Assembly: GCA_964428745.1 (NCBI GenBank)
Contig: CAYRYZ010000023.1
Span: forward strand, 1-25,500
DNA: 25,500 nucleotides
DNA from: GCA-002713455 sp964428745
Lineage (GTDB): Bacteria; Fidelibacterota; Marinisomatia; Marinisomatales; TCS55
Direction of reading: 5' to 3'
Of this stretch, positions 7,241-15,952 are shown in pieces. The translations under genes and the position numbers were made by a program. The notes beneath the pieces were generated by a model that searched no databases, was not told the origin of the DNA, and worked only from the letters and a program-made list of their open reading frames with translations. Each line of letters begins with the position of its first letter. The first letter of the stretch is position 1.

Positions 7241-9289
7241 TTAAATAAGCCCTTTAATACGCCTTAGTGTCCATTCAATACATAACAAAATGATTAGCAT
7301 AATTAACACAAATCGACTTTCAGTTAATTTAATAATATCAGCTTTAAATTCACGGCGAACTTTTGGTGATATCAATTTCAGTAATTCATCTCTATCATCC
7401 CAATGAAAATATTTCCCATTTGTATTTTTTGAAATATTCTTTAATAAATCTTGATTTAAATAAACTTGGTTTAATTCAATTTGACTTTCCAAAACTTTAA
7501 AGGTACCAGTTTGAAAAGGTTGGTTAGATTCAGCCATAAATAGTTTGTATAAATAACTGCCTGGTTTTGATGCTCGAAATTCGCCTTCCCACCTATCTCT
7601 CTCATAATTATAATCAATATCTCCATAATATTTTTCTTCATGATCCTTAACAATAGTAAAATTTATTGAATTGACAAATGAAGGACTATCAAATGGTTGA
7701 GTACCGGTAAGTTTGATCATTTCTCCTTGTTGAAAAGAATCTTTATTTAACCTAAAATAATTTTCGTTCGAAGCATCAGTTTTTAGTAGCCAGCCAACTT
7801 CAGTATTTAATATAGAATTAAATAAGTTATTTTGATTTTCATTATCTTGAAAGTGATATAATACATTTAACTCTGAGGTTGCAAAGATTACACTTCTAAA
7901 ATTATTATTATTATTACGTAACCATAATGGCCAACCAGATTCAAATATTGCTAAAGAATCTGCAGTCGTACTTTCTCCAATCAAAAAAAGAGATTGTTCT
8001 AATGGGGGATAATCAATATCACTATTATTTGTTTTAATAAAATCCCAGTATACTTTTTCTGAAATTTGAGTTGAATCAACCAATGTAATCCCTAGTATTG
8101 AATTTATACCATTTAGTGATTTATTATTCTGATTGGGACCTGTAACATGCATGAGGCCTGATTGATTTGTTATTAATTTTTTACCAAGAATGCGAATAAA
8201 ATTTGGAGACAGAGGTTTGATTGGATAATTATCAAAAATAATTAGTTCATAAGGAGATTTCCAAAAATTTTTAATATCAGGTTTAAACTTTTGATCTCTT
8301 ACACGAACATAATGATCCAATTTGATACGTTTATTTTTTTTAATTATTTTCTTTATAGGACTTGTATTCTTATTTGGACTTCCTGTAATTAAAGCAACTT
8401 TATATTTATCTTTCAGAATTAATAAACTAAAATATTGTCGATTATTTTGAATATTAATTTCATCTTTAACTGATGAAACGCGGACTTCGAACTTCTGCCG
8501 ACCAATTTCTTTTGCATTAAATCGAAAATTTGCTTCATTTTTTGAACCCATACCAGATAGTCTAATAGGTTTTGATCCTAACAATTTGGACTCCCTGTAT
8601 AAAGATAAACTTAATCTTTCGTTAATATTTCCAAGAGATTGAATTGTGACTTTTAAATCAACTTTATCTCCTTTTAAAACAACTGTTGGTACATCCAAAG
8701 AATGAATAGAGATATCCACTAATTCACTTCTTTCACCAATTCCAATTACATGTATGGGAATTTTTAGATTAATTAAATCATCAACTGAGTTTTTTCCTTC
8801 AGTTATAATTCCATCTGAAATTATTATTGCACCTGCCAAATTTTTTTCTGAATCAACAATTAAATCAAAAACCTTCCAATAATTCGTGGTCAAACCATCT
8901 CCGTCAAAATTTGAAGCTTGTATGAGGTCTATTTTGTTATCAAAAATGAATGAATTAAATGAGATATTTTTCTCTAATAATTTAGCCCTGATTTCTTGAT
9001 AACCTGATTTTATTGAATTCAATGAAGGGGTTTTATGATATTTTATACTAGAAGAATTGTCTAAAAAAATATTCCAGTTAAGTATTCTATCACTTTGGTA
9101 AGAAATGTTTAATACTGGGTTTAACAGTAGAAAAAGAATAATTAAGTACAATATAAACCTAATAGTTAACAAAAATTTATACCAATTTTTTTTCGACAAG
9201 ATTTTTAACAACAAAAAAAGTGAAATGAACCCCCCGATTAGAAATATATAAAAGACTAAATCAATCGAATGTAATAGTTCAATTGTCAA
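7241..9289 (-). CDS. Membrane-anchored VWA-like protein (unknown function)
   Basis: I do not recognise a named gene. The 682 residues start with two transmembrane helices (about 11-30 and 38-60), then a von Willebrand A-like domain with a DNSSS stretch at 77-81 (a MIDAS-like DxSxS) and ISDG at 157-160. A beta-sandwich, adhesion-like part follows (about 195-290), then a region resembling a class I glutamine amidotransferase-like fold (LITGSP near 300), another beta-rich domain, and a C-terminal helix at about 655-675. The layout resembles large BatA/CARDB-type membrane proteins of the FCB group. It starts with TTG and lies in the same frame as tsaD, only a TAG and one codon after it. It is followed 17 bases later by ugd. 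Confidence 0.75.
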   Translation of the reverse strand: MTIELLHSIDLVFYIFLIGGFISLFLLLKILSKKNWYKFLLTIRFILYLIILFLLLNPVLNISYQSDRILNWNIFLDNSSSIKYHKTPSLNSIKSGYQEIRAKLLEKNISFNSFIFDNKIDLIQASNFDGDGLTTNYWKVFDLIVDSEKNLAGAIIISDGIITEGKNSVDDLINLKIPIHVIGIGERSELVDISIHSLDVPTVVLKGDKVDLKVTIQSLGNINERLSLSLYRESKLLGSKPIRLSGMGSKNEANFRFNAKEIGRQKFEVRVSSVKDEINIQNNRQYFSLLILKDKYKVALITGSPNKNTSPIKKIIKKNKRIKLDHYVRVRDQKFKPDIKNFWKSPYELIIFDNYPIKPLSPNFIRILGKKLITNQSGLMHVTGPNQNNKSLNGINSILGITLVDSTQISEKVYWDFIKTNNSDIDYPPLEQSLFLIGESTTADSLAIFESGWPLWLRNNNNNFRSVIFATSELNVLYHFQDNENQNNLFNSILNTEVGWLLKTDASNENYFRLNKDSFQQGEMIKLTGTQPFDSPSFVNSINFTIVKDHEEKYYGDIDYNYERDRWEGEFRASKPGSYLYKLFMAESNQPFQTGTFKVLESQIELNQVYLNQDLLKNISKNTNGKYFHWDDRDELLKLISPKVRREFKADIIKLTESRFVLIMLIILLCIEWTLRRIKGLI

Positions 9290-9292
9290 AAA

Positions 9293-10273
9293 CTAAACCA
9301 ATTTCATATTTGGATATACTTTAAAATCAATTGCAGTTTTTTCCCTATTATTTAAGTATAGTTCACCGAGATAAGCAACCATCGCTGCATTATCGGTACA
9401 AAGCGATATTTCTGGGAAAATAACGTAAGTATTTGGAAGAAATTCTTTAATAATATTTCTTAGAAGTTCATTCGCAGCAACCCCTCCGGCTATAACACAT
9501 GTATCGCAATTCATATCCTCCACAGCCAATTTTAATTTCGAAATCAAAACTTCAACAATAGCATACTGATAACTAGCAGCTATATCGCTAGTTTTTTTAT
9601 TTTCCCCATCTTTCACATAATATAAAAGAGCAGTTTTTAAGCCGCTAAAGCTAAATTCATAATTTTTGTGTTTCATAAGGGGTCTTGGGAATTTTATAGA
9701 GCCTTGGTCACCATTTTTTGCAATTTTTTCTATCTCTGGTCCACCTGGATATCCTAACCCTAAAATACGTGCACCCTTATCAAACGCCTCCCCTGCAGCA
9801 TCATCTCTTGTCTCACCAAGCAATTTATATTTCCCTAAACTTTCAACATACCACAGTTGAGTATGCCCACCCGAAACCAAAAGACAAATAAATGGAAATT
9901 TTAACTTTGGATCTGATAACAAATTTGCAAAAATATGAGCTTCTAAATGATTTATTCCTATTATTGGAATCTTTAGTCCTAAGGATAATCCCTTAGCAAA
10001 ACATACCCCAGACAACAAAGCCCCCATTAAACCCGGGCCTTGAGTTACTGCAATTCCATCAAGATCAGAAATAGATTTTTTTGAATCATTTAAAGTATCA
10101 AATACCATTTGATTTAATATTTTATCATGCTCTCTTGATGCAATTTCTGGGACAACTCCACCATATTTTTTATGGATTTTTTGTGTACTAGTAAAAGACG
10201 ATAAGATCTTACCATCTTCAGATATTGCACTTGCTGTTTCATCACAAGATGTTTCAATACCTAGAACAATCAA
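9293..10273 (-). CDS. tsaD: tRNA N6-adenosine threonylcarbamoyltransferase TsaD
   Basis: Transfers the threonylcarbamoyl group to A37 of ANN-decoding tRNAs, working with TsaB, TsaC and TsaE. ASKHA-fold protein of 326 residues, normal length. It opens with GIETSCDETASA, has the metal-binding His109 and His113 in NHLEAH, the SGGHT segment near 134-138, and a late GGVAAN nucleotide-binding motif. The start is TTG at 10271-10273, with AAGGA at 10281-10285 seven bases upstream, overlapping the ybbR stop as TTGA. This gives exactly the usual TsaD N-terminus. The downstream VWA-like gene follows the TAG stop almost directly. Confidence 0.96.
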   Translation of the reverse strand: MIVLGIETSCDETASAISEDGKILSSFTSTQKIHKKYGGVVPEIASREHDKILNQMVFDTLNDSKKSISDLDGIAVTQGPGLMGALLSGVCFAKGLSLGLKIPIIGINHLEAHIFANLLSDPKLKFPFICLLVSGGHTQLWYVESLGKYKLLGETRDDAAGEAFDKGARILGLGYPGGPEIEKIAKNGDQGSIKFPRPLMKHKNYEFSFSGLKTALLYYVKDGENKKTSDIAASYQYAIVEVLISKLKLAVEDMNCDTCVIAGGVAANELLRNIIKEFLPNTYVIFPEISLCTDNAAMVAYLGELYLNNREKTAIDFKVYPNMKLV

Positions 10274-11247
10274 TCTTGTATCCTTGTTACAATTAACTCA
10301 ATATTTCTGGGAGATAAATCCATCCACTTCATAACATCTGTCGGTACATTAACTTGTAATTCATAAAACTGCTTTTGAGGTTTCCAATTAATAAAATCTA
10401 CACTGATTGAAATATCGGTTGGTAATAAACTTGCGATATAATCTGTCCCACCTACAACAGTTAATGATACAGTCTGGGGGCTGACAAACGATTGCAGAAC
10501 ATCACTTCCATTTACAATTTGGACGGGAATTTCACTAATTATTCGTTCACTAATTGATTCAATTTTTCGGCTGTATAATACAGTTTTGGGGGTATACTCA
10601 ATCAATTGATCTCTAATAGCACTTAATTGAATACTAATGGAAAAATCTTTAGTCAGGTTAATAAATGTATCAATTTCCGTTTTAACTGTATTAATAGCCT
10701 GAACAATATTTTTGGAACCAGCAATTTTAATTTTTTCAGGATTGATAACTGGATCGCCGACAAAAGTATATCCTGGCGCAGGACTAAGATAGATATCTGG
10801 TATTACATCAACTATCTTTTCTTTATACTCATCCAAGCTAATATGAATAGCATTCGGATAAACTATTTCTACATAATCTACTTCAAAATTTGAAGGTATC
10901 ACTACTTTCTGAGGATATCTTTCAAAATAATCATTTAATATAAAATCATATTCCTCCGAAATACGTTCAAGATCTAAAACTATTTTGAAGTCAGAAATAA
11001 ATTTCTTTAGAATTATTGTTTTAAATAGAGCTCTTCCTGCTCCTCTTAGACGAACTTTTGCATACTTAGGTACTTCCTCTGTCAATGCATGACGAGCAGG
11101 AAGATTACGAGCTTCAATTGGCATTTCAATTGTAAACAAATATTCATTTTCACTTACAACAAAAAGCCATAGCAACGTAGCTAGAACTATAGCTCCAAGT
11201 CTTATTCTTAACTTTTCCCATGATAGAAAGGATTTTAGACTGTTAAT
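10270..11247 (-). CDS. YbbR/CdaR-like protein, probable AUU start
   Basis: YbbR-domain protein of the CdaR type; in Firmicutes such proteins sit in the membrane and bind the di-adenylate cyclase CdaA. The extracytoplasmic part holds about three YbbR-like beta repeats. The first ordinary start, TTG at 11175, falls inside the membrane helix. The open frame extends 24 codons upstream and supplies a typical N-terminus: a short basic segment, then a helix ending ATLLWLFVV. No ATG, GTG or TTG occurs in that stretch. The likely start is AUU at 11245-11247, giving 325 residues, with SD GAGGGG at 11255-11260 seven bases upstream. Just before it in frame lie ATG ATG AGG GGT and then TGA. A recent nonsense mutation, sequence error or recoding are alternatives. 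No cdaA-like cyclase is adjacent. Confidence 0.8.
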   Translation of the reverse strand: MNSLKSFLSWEKLRIRLGAIVLATLLWLFVVSENEYLFTIEMPIEARNLPARHALTEEVPKYAKVRLRGAGRALFKTIILKKFISDFKIVLDLERISEEYDFILNDYFERYPQKVVIPSNFEVDYVEIVYPNAIHISLDEYKEKIVDVIPDIYLSPAPGYTFVGDPVINPEKIKIAGSKNIVQAINTVKTEIDTFINLTKDFSISIQLSAIRDQLIEYTPKTVLYSRKIESISERIISEIPVQIVNGSDVLQSFVSPQTVSLTVVGGTDYIASLLPTDISISVDFINWKPQKQFYELQVNVPTDVMKWMDLSPRNIELIVTRIQD

Positions 11248-11254
11248 TTTTCAA

Positions 11255-11260
11255 CCCCTC
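11255..11260 (-). promoter_or_regulatory. Shine-Dalgarno site for ybbR-like gene
   Basis: Reads GAGGGG on the minus strand, seven bases before AUU at 11245-11247. It overlaps the mini-frame ATG ATG AGG GGT TGA, which is in the same frame as the gene. Confidence 0.55.
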
Positions 11261-11295
11261 ATCATTAATAATATTCAATAATCTATATTTGCATC

Positions 11296-13200
11296 TTAAT
11301 CTTCATTAGTATCAGATGCTTGATCAAGATCTTCTGTTGGAATTTCAATTTTTTCACCAACTGGTTCACTTTGATTATCTAAAAATTGTTTTACACTACC
11401 TCTTTCTGAGGATTTTTCTCCACTTAATTCTTCTACAAAAAGAATTACTTTTTTATCATCGGATTTAATTTCCATTACTACAGCGCTCATTTTGTGACCA
11501 GTTTTGTATTTTGAAGAAATAGATTTTTTATTTCTTTTTGTTTGTCGGCTAAACGGAATTATCCCCTCTACATCATGCTCAAGGCCAAGTATAATTCCTT
11601 TATCTAGAACACGAACTATTTCGCCTTCAACTTTCTTGCCAGACTCAAAAATCTTTGATAATCCAGGCCACGGGTCCTCTTCAATTTGTTTTAGACCAAG
11701 TGATATTCTTCTACTTTCGCGAGAGACCTCAAGAATCTGAACTTCAACCACTTCATCCCTTCCTAATATTTCTTTAGGATGACGAACAATTTTGGTCCAA
11801 GAAAGATCAGAAACATGGATTAAGCCATCAATACCTTCCTCTAATTCAATAAAAGCTCCAAATTGAGTCAAGTTAATTACTTTCCCCTTAACAAGATTTC
11901 CTGGAATATATTTTTCTTCAATTTCATCCCAAGGATCTGGTTGCAGTTGTTTTGCTCCAAGGCTTATTTTACGTTCATCTACATCAATAGCTAAAACCTT
12001 AGCGTCAATAGTATCTCCTAAAGAATATAATTCTGAAGGATTTTTTATATGTTTGGTCCAAGACATCTCAGACACATGAATTAAACCTTCAATACCTGGC
12101 TCAATCTCTATAAAGGCTCCATAATTTGTCATGCTAACTACCTTGCCAGATACCGAAGATCCCTCTGGATATTGACTTTTAATATTTTCCCATGGATGGG
12201 GTGTTAATTGTTTTAAGCCTAGAGATACACGTTTTTTGTCTTGGTCAAAATCAATTATTTTTACTGTTAATGTATCATCCATATTTATGATCTCTGAAGG
12301 ATGATTAACTCGCCCCCAACTCAAATCTGTAATATGTAATAAGCCATCAATACCACCAAGATCAACAAAGACACCGAAATCTGTTATATTTTTAACTCTG
12401 CCATCTATAACACTACCAACTTCAAGTTTACTAAATAACTCGTCTCTCTGCTCTGCAAGGCTATCTTCAATAATTGCCTTATGTGAAACAACAACATTTT
12501 TACGCATTTCATTAAACTTAACAACTCGAAGATCTATTTCTTTATTAAGATATTGATCAAAATCCTTGACAGGGCGTATATCAATTTGCGATCCAGGCAA
12601 AAAAGCTTGAACTCCATCTAAATCAACTACCATTCCACCTTTAATTCGACGAATAATGTGACCTTTAATTATTTCACCAGTTTCATGAATATTTCGCAAA
12701 TCTTTCCAACGATTTAAAAATTCAGCTTTTTCTTTTGATAAAACAGTATTACCACTTTCATCTTCAATCTTTTCTAAGAAGACTTCTAACTTTTCACCGA
12801 TATCAGGAAGATTATTTTCAGAAAATTCATTTCGACTAATTATACCTTCTGATTTAAATCCTATATCAACAAGCACATCTTTTTCATTAATTCCAATAAT
12901 TCGACCAGTTATAATTTCATTCTCGGTGATCTCTGTTAAACTAGATTTATAGCGATTTTGAATTTCTTCAGGTATTTCTACCATCTCTTGATTGTCATCT
13001 AATTCATCATATGCCACTTGACGAACGTTATTAAATAATTCTGCAGATAAATAGTCTAATTGAGGTTTCTCAGACTTTTGATCTTTATTAATTTTTTCAT
13101 TATTTTCTGTAGGCGTATTTTCAACCTTATCTACGCTGGCTTCTAATTTTTTATCATCAGAAGTCTGTTCTACAATTGGTTCTTGAACAACTTCACTCAT
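11296..13200 (-). CDS. rpsA: 30S ribosomal protein S1
   Basis: mRNA-binding ribosomal protein that helps load mRNAs, especially those with weak SD sites. The 634 residues contain six S1 OB-fold repeats at about 94-160, 175-242, 260-330, 346-417, 433-503 and 520-592. Repeats 3 to 5 are the most canonical (GVFVDLGGIDGLLH and relatives); the first two are divergent, as in E. coli. An acidic, low-complexity N-terminal tail (1-90) and a short acidic C-terminal tail make it longer than E. coli S1 (557). AAGGA at 13212-13216 lies 11 bases before the ATG. It overlaps cmk by 8 bases, the classic cmk-rpsA pair. Confidence 0.96.
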   Translation of the reverse strand: MSEVVQEPIVEQTSDDKKLEASVDKVENTPTENNEKINKDQKSEKPQLDYLSAELFNNVRQVAYDELDDNQEMVEIPEEIQNRYKSSLTEITENEIITGRIIGINEKDVLVDIGFKSEGIISRNEFSENNLPDIGEKLEVFLEKIEDESGNTVLSKEKAEFLNRWKDLRNIHETGEIIKGHIIRRIKGGMVVDLDGVQAFLPGSQIDIRPVKDFDQYLNKEIDLRVVKFNEMRKNVVVSHKAIIEDSLAEQRDELFSKLEVGSVIDGRVKNITDFGVFVDLGGIDGLLHITDLSWGRVNHPSEIINMDDTLTVKIIDFDQDKKRVSLGLKQLTPHPWENIKSQYPEGSSVSGKVVSMTNYGAFIEIEPGIEGLIHVSEMSWTKHIKNPSELYSLGDTIDAKVLAIDVDERKISLGAKQLQPDPWDEIEEKYIPGNLVKGKVINLTQFGAFIELEEGIDGLIHVSDLSWTKIVRHPKEILGRDEVVEVQILEVSRESRRISLGLKQIEEDPWPGLSKIFESGKKVEGEIVRVLDKGIILGLEHDVEGIIPFSRQTKRNKKSISSKYKTGHKMSAVVMEIKSDDKKVILFVEELSGEKSSERGSVKQFLDNQSEPVGEKIEIPTEDLDQASDTNED

Positions 13201-13873
13201 ATTTACTTTTTTCCTTTGTTAATTGTTTAATTTTATTGACCATAAAGTCAACCTGACCATCAATTGACATATTTGTCGTATCTATCTCAATCGCATCAAT
13301 TGCCATAGATAGTGGCGAAACTTCTCTTTGGGAATCATACCTATCTCTATCACGAATCTCTTTAGCTAATGCGTCGATTGTTTTTTCTTCACCTAATATC
13401 TTCAAATCAAGCTGTCGCCTTTTTGCGCGCACTATCGGGTCAGCTACTAGGAAAAACTTAACATCTGCATTTGGAAAAACAACTGTACCAATATCTCGAC
13501 CTTCAACCACACAATTTTGGTCTTCGGCAATTTCCCTCTGGATTTTTACTAATGTTTTTCTAACAATTGAAAGTGCACTTACAGCGCTAACGTTTTTAGT
13601 TACATTAGATCGTCGAATTTCTTTAGATACATCTTCTCCATTAAGATAAAAAATATACTCATCTTCATTATTTTTTATATCTAATTGAAATCGTTTCAAT
13701 AAAGAGTCCAGATGATCATTGGAATTAATTTTAACATTATTTCTCAAAGTTAATAGCGTTACACATCTATACATAGCACCCGTATCTAGATATGTAAAGC
13801 CTAATTTCTGAGCTACTAATTTGGCTGATGTACTTTTCCCCGTCGCAGCAGGACCATCTATAGCAATTATCAT
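13193..13873 (-). CDS. cmk: Cytidylate kinase
   Basis: Phosphorylates CMP and dCMP with ATP in the cytosol. The 226 residues carry the P-loop GPAATGKST at 6-14, the following YLDTGAMYR, and the GRDIGTVVFP CMP-binding segment. The length is usual for the bacterial enzyme. The 70-base gap upstream to rluB contains a promoter-like sequence, so cmk-rpsA is probably its own transcription unit. Its stop overlaps the start of rpsA. Confidence 0.96.
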   Translation of the reverse strand: MIIAIDGPAATGKSTSAKLVAQKLGFTYLDTGAMYRCVTLLTLRNNVKINSNDHLDSLLKRFQLDIKNNEDEYIFYLNGEDVSKEIRRSNVTKNVSAVSALSIVRKTLVKIQREIAEDQNCVVEGRDIGTVVFPNADVKFFLVADPIVRAKRRQLDLKILGEEKTIDALAKEIRDRDRYDSQREVSPLSMAIDAIEIDTTNMSIDGQVDFMVNKIKQLTKEKSKYE

Positions 13874-13901
13874 TGTTTGATTTACTTTCTCAATGAGCCT
13901 A

Positions 13902-13933
13902 GAAATTTACAGTTTAATATAAGTTATTCACAA
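13902..13933 (-). promoter_or_regulatory. Putative promoter of cmk-rpsA, Bacteroidota-like
   Basis: On the minus strand TTGT is separated by 20 bases from TAAATTTC, close to the Bacteroidota consensus TTTG / TAnnTTTG. It lies in the only gap between rluB and cmk, 28 bases before the cmk ATG. The match is by eye. Confidence 0.4.
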
Positions 13934-13943
13934 TCAATATCCC

Positions 13944-14663
13944 TTATACTGAGTTTGAGGATATGATACTAGTTAGTGATTCAAACTCAGATGAGTTTAG
14001 ATCTCTCCATTCCCCCAAAGCAATATCACCCAATTCAATAGGACCAAATTTAGTCCGTTGCAAACTAAATAATTTACGTTTCATTCTATACATCATACGA
14101 CGTATTTCACGTTTTTTCCCTTGGAATAACCTTAGGTGAACAATTATTCTACCACGATCTTTTTTTTGCGATAAGATCTCTGCTCTACCCCACTCTTTTT
14201 GGCCAATATAAATTTTTGAAGCTAACCGTTTTTTTTCACCTTCACGGAATATTTGATCAATCTCCAATTTGTAAACGCGTGGAATTTTATTTTTTGGATG
14301 CATAAGATAATTTGCCAAAGATCCATGATTAGTAAGTAATAATAGGCCTGTAGTATCTTTATCTAGTCTTCCAATCGGAAACAAACGTTCATCAGTTTGA
14401 ACCAAATCCATTACAGTTTTTCTTTTTAAAGGGTCTTTTGCTGATGTGATAAATCCAGTGGGTTTATTTAGTAACACTATGCGATTATTTTCCTTATGAC
14501 TTATTATTTTCTCATCACATTTGACTTTATCTTTAATTGAAACTTGATAAGCGGGATTAGTTTCCACCCTATCATTTACAGTTACGATTGCACTTTTAAT
14601 TAAATTATCAGCTTCCCTTCTAGATGCGATTCCTGATAAAGAAATAAATTTATTTAAACGCAT
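13944..14663 (-). CDS. rluB: rRNA large subunit pseudouridine synthase, RluB/RsuA family
   Basis: Isomerises uridine to pseudouridine in rRNA. From the chosen ATG (14661-14663) the protein has 239 residues: an S4 RNA-binding domain (about 1-48, MRLNKFISLSG then ASRREAD), then the synthase domain with the catalytic GRLDKDTTG (Asp101) and the KKREIRRM segment near the C-terminus. A TTG at 14696 would add 11 residues but deepen the overlap with scpB from 14 to 47 bases; the ATG matches the usual RluB N-terminus. It closes the trpS-scpA-scpB-rluB run, and the scpAB-rluB neighbourhood is common in bacteria. RsuA/RluE/RluF specificity cannot be excluded by sequence alone. Confidence 0.92.
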   Translation of the reverse strand: MRLNKFISLSGIASRREADNLIKSAIVTVNDRVETNPAYQVSIKDKVKCDEKIISHKENNRIVLLNKPTGFITSAKDPLKRKTVMDLVQTDERLFPIGRLDKDTTGLLLLTNHGSLANYLMHPKNKIPRVYKLEIDQIFREGEKKRLASKIYIGQKEWGRAEILSQKKDRGRIIVHLRLFQGKKREIRRMMYRMKRKLFSLQRTKFGPIELGDIALGEWRDLNSSEFESLTSIISSNSV

Positions 14664-15216
14664 TGATCTGCTCAGTAAGAACGGGTTGTTCTTCAAGAAT
14701 CTCAGAAACTTCTTTAAGCTTTGGCAAATCAGATAATCTATTTAATCCGAAAACTTGTAGAAATTCATTGGTAGTAGCATATAACAATGGCCTCCCAGGA
14801 CTATCATCTCGACCTTTAATTTTTATCAATAGTTTAGTTAGTAAAGTTTTTAACACTCCACTACAATCAACACCTCGAATAGATTCAATATCAGGTTTAC
14901 TTATAGGTTGTTTGTAAGAAATAATTGATAATGTTTCTAAAGCAGCTTGAGATAAATGAGATTGACTAGAATTATTTAACAATTTTCTAACATAGTAATC
15001 AAAATCGGCTTTTGTCCTAATTTGATACCCTCCATCAAGATTTAATATTTCAATACTATGTCCTTGTTTGGAATATTTATTATTTAGTTTTATTACTTGA
15101 GATTCTAGATCAGGAGAATTGGAATTATTATCAAAAATTAAATTTATTGTTTTTTGAGTTAAGGGTTCAGAGCTAGCAAAAAGTAGAGCTTCAATTATTT
15201 TTTCAAAATCCTTCAC
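14650..15216 (-). CDS. scpB: Segregation and condensation protein B
   Basis: Winged-helix subunit of the SMC-ScpAB condensin, which compacts and separates chromosomes. The 188 residues include the typical opening IIEALLFASSEPLT and the LSIISYKQPISKPDIESIRG segment at about 100-120. The start is GTG at 15214-15216, seven bases after the scpA stop; no good SD is visible, suggesting coupling to scpA. The end overlaps rluB. Confidence 0.94.
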   Translation of the reverse strand: MKDFEKIIEALLFASSEPLTQKTINLIFDNNSNSPDLESQVIKLNNKYSKQGHSIEILNLDGGYQIRTKADFDYYVRKLLNNSSQSHLSQAALETLSIISYKQPISKPDIESIRGVDCSGVLKTLLTKLLIKIKGRDDSPGRPLLYATTNEFLQVFGLNRLSDLPKLKEVSEILEEQPVLTEQINAFK

Positions 15217-15223
15217 TTTATTA

Positions 15224-15952
15224 TTAATTTTTTTCTAATCGGTGGATTTCTATACTATCAAATAATTGATTCTGAAAAACAGATATCTCACGTAATCTTA
15301 TTAAATCTAATAAAGCAAGAAAAGAAATTATCATTTCTATTTTATCTTTACAATTTGACACAAGCCTTTTGAAAGATAAAACACCATCGCCATCAAAAGA
15401 TTGCAAAATGTGTTCTTTTTTATAATCTAAACTCATAGAATCTCGTTTAAGTTCATAAGATGCAATTACTGGCATTCGGTCCATTGCTTCTTTAAAATAT
15501 TTAGCTAAATCAAAGAGTGAGACTTCCGTAAAAGCCAATTCAATATCATCATTGTCTTCAACTTGTTGAGTTAACCCTCGAGGATGACGAGTACTTTGTT
15601 CATTCCATCTTGCTGATAATTCACATGATAAATCTTTATACTGTTGATATTCTAATAATTGCTCTACCAATTGCGTGCGAGGATCAATTGGTTCGCCATC
15701 TTCATCTAGAATTGGTCGTGGTAACAACATTTTTGACTTAATTCTCATAAGTGTTGCAGCCATTAAAATAAATTCTCCAGCGATTGATAAATTCATAGAT
15801 TTCATATCTTCAATGACTTGAAGATATTCTGATGTGATATTTGAGATTGGTATATCATAAATATCAATTTCATCTCTACGGATAAAATAAAGCAATAAAT
15901 CAAGTGGGCCCTCGAATTGTTCTAATTGAACTCTATATATCTGCGATTTCAT
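15224..15952 (-). CDS. scpA: Segregation and condensation protein A
   Basis: Kleisin subunit that bridges the SMC head domains in the condensin complex. The 242 residues begin with the family hallmark FEGPLDLLLYFIRRDEIDIYDI (split here by position: about 13-34), followed by the helical EYL and ILMAATLMRIKSKMLLP region, an acidic linker, and a C-terminal winged-helix part that contacts the SMC head. Its ATG lies inside trpS, overlapping by 20 bases, and scpB follows after seven bases. Confidence 0.95.
   Translation of the reverse strand: MKSQIYRVQLEQFEGPLDLLLYFIRRDEIDIYDIPISNITSEYLQVIEDMKSMNLSIAGEFILMAATLMRIKSKMLLPRPILDEDGEPIDPRTQLVEQLLEYQQYKDLSCELSARWNEQSTRHPRGLTQQVEDNDDIELAFTEVSLFDLAKYFKEAMDRMPVIASYELKRDSMSLDYKKEHILQSFDGDGVLSFKRLVSNCKDKIEMIISFLALLDLIRLREISVFQNQLFDSIEIHRLEKN

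Noticed and set aside
11251..11253. UGA in the YbbR-like gene as selenocysteine
   Set aside because: UGA is a normal stop elsewhere in the window, no SECIS-like hairpin is evident, and a selenocysteine at residue 5 before a membrane helix would have no clear role.
14664..14696. TTG start for rluB at 14696
   Set aside because: It deepens the overlap with scpB to 47 bases, while the ATG at 14663 matches the usual S4-domain N-terminus.
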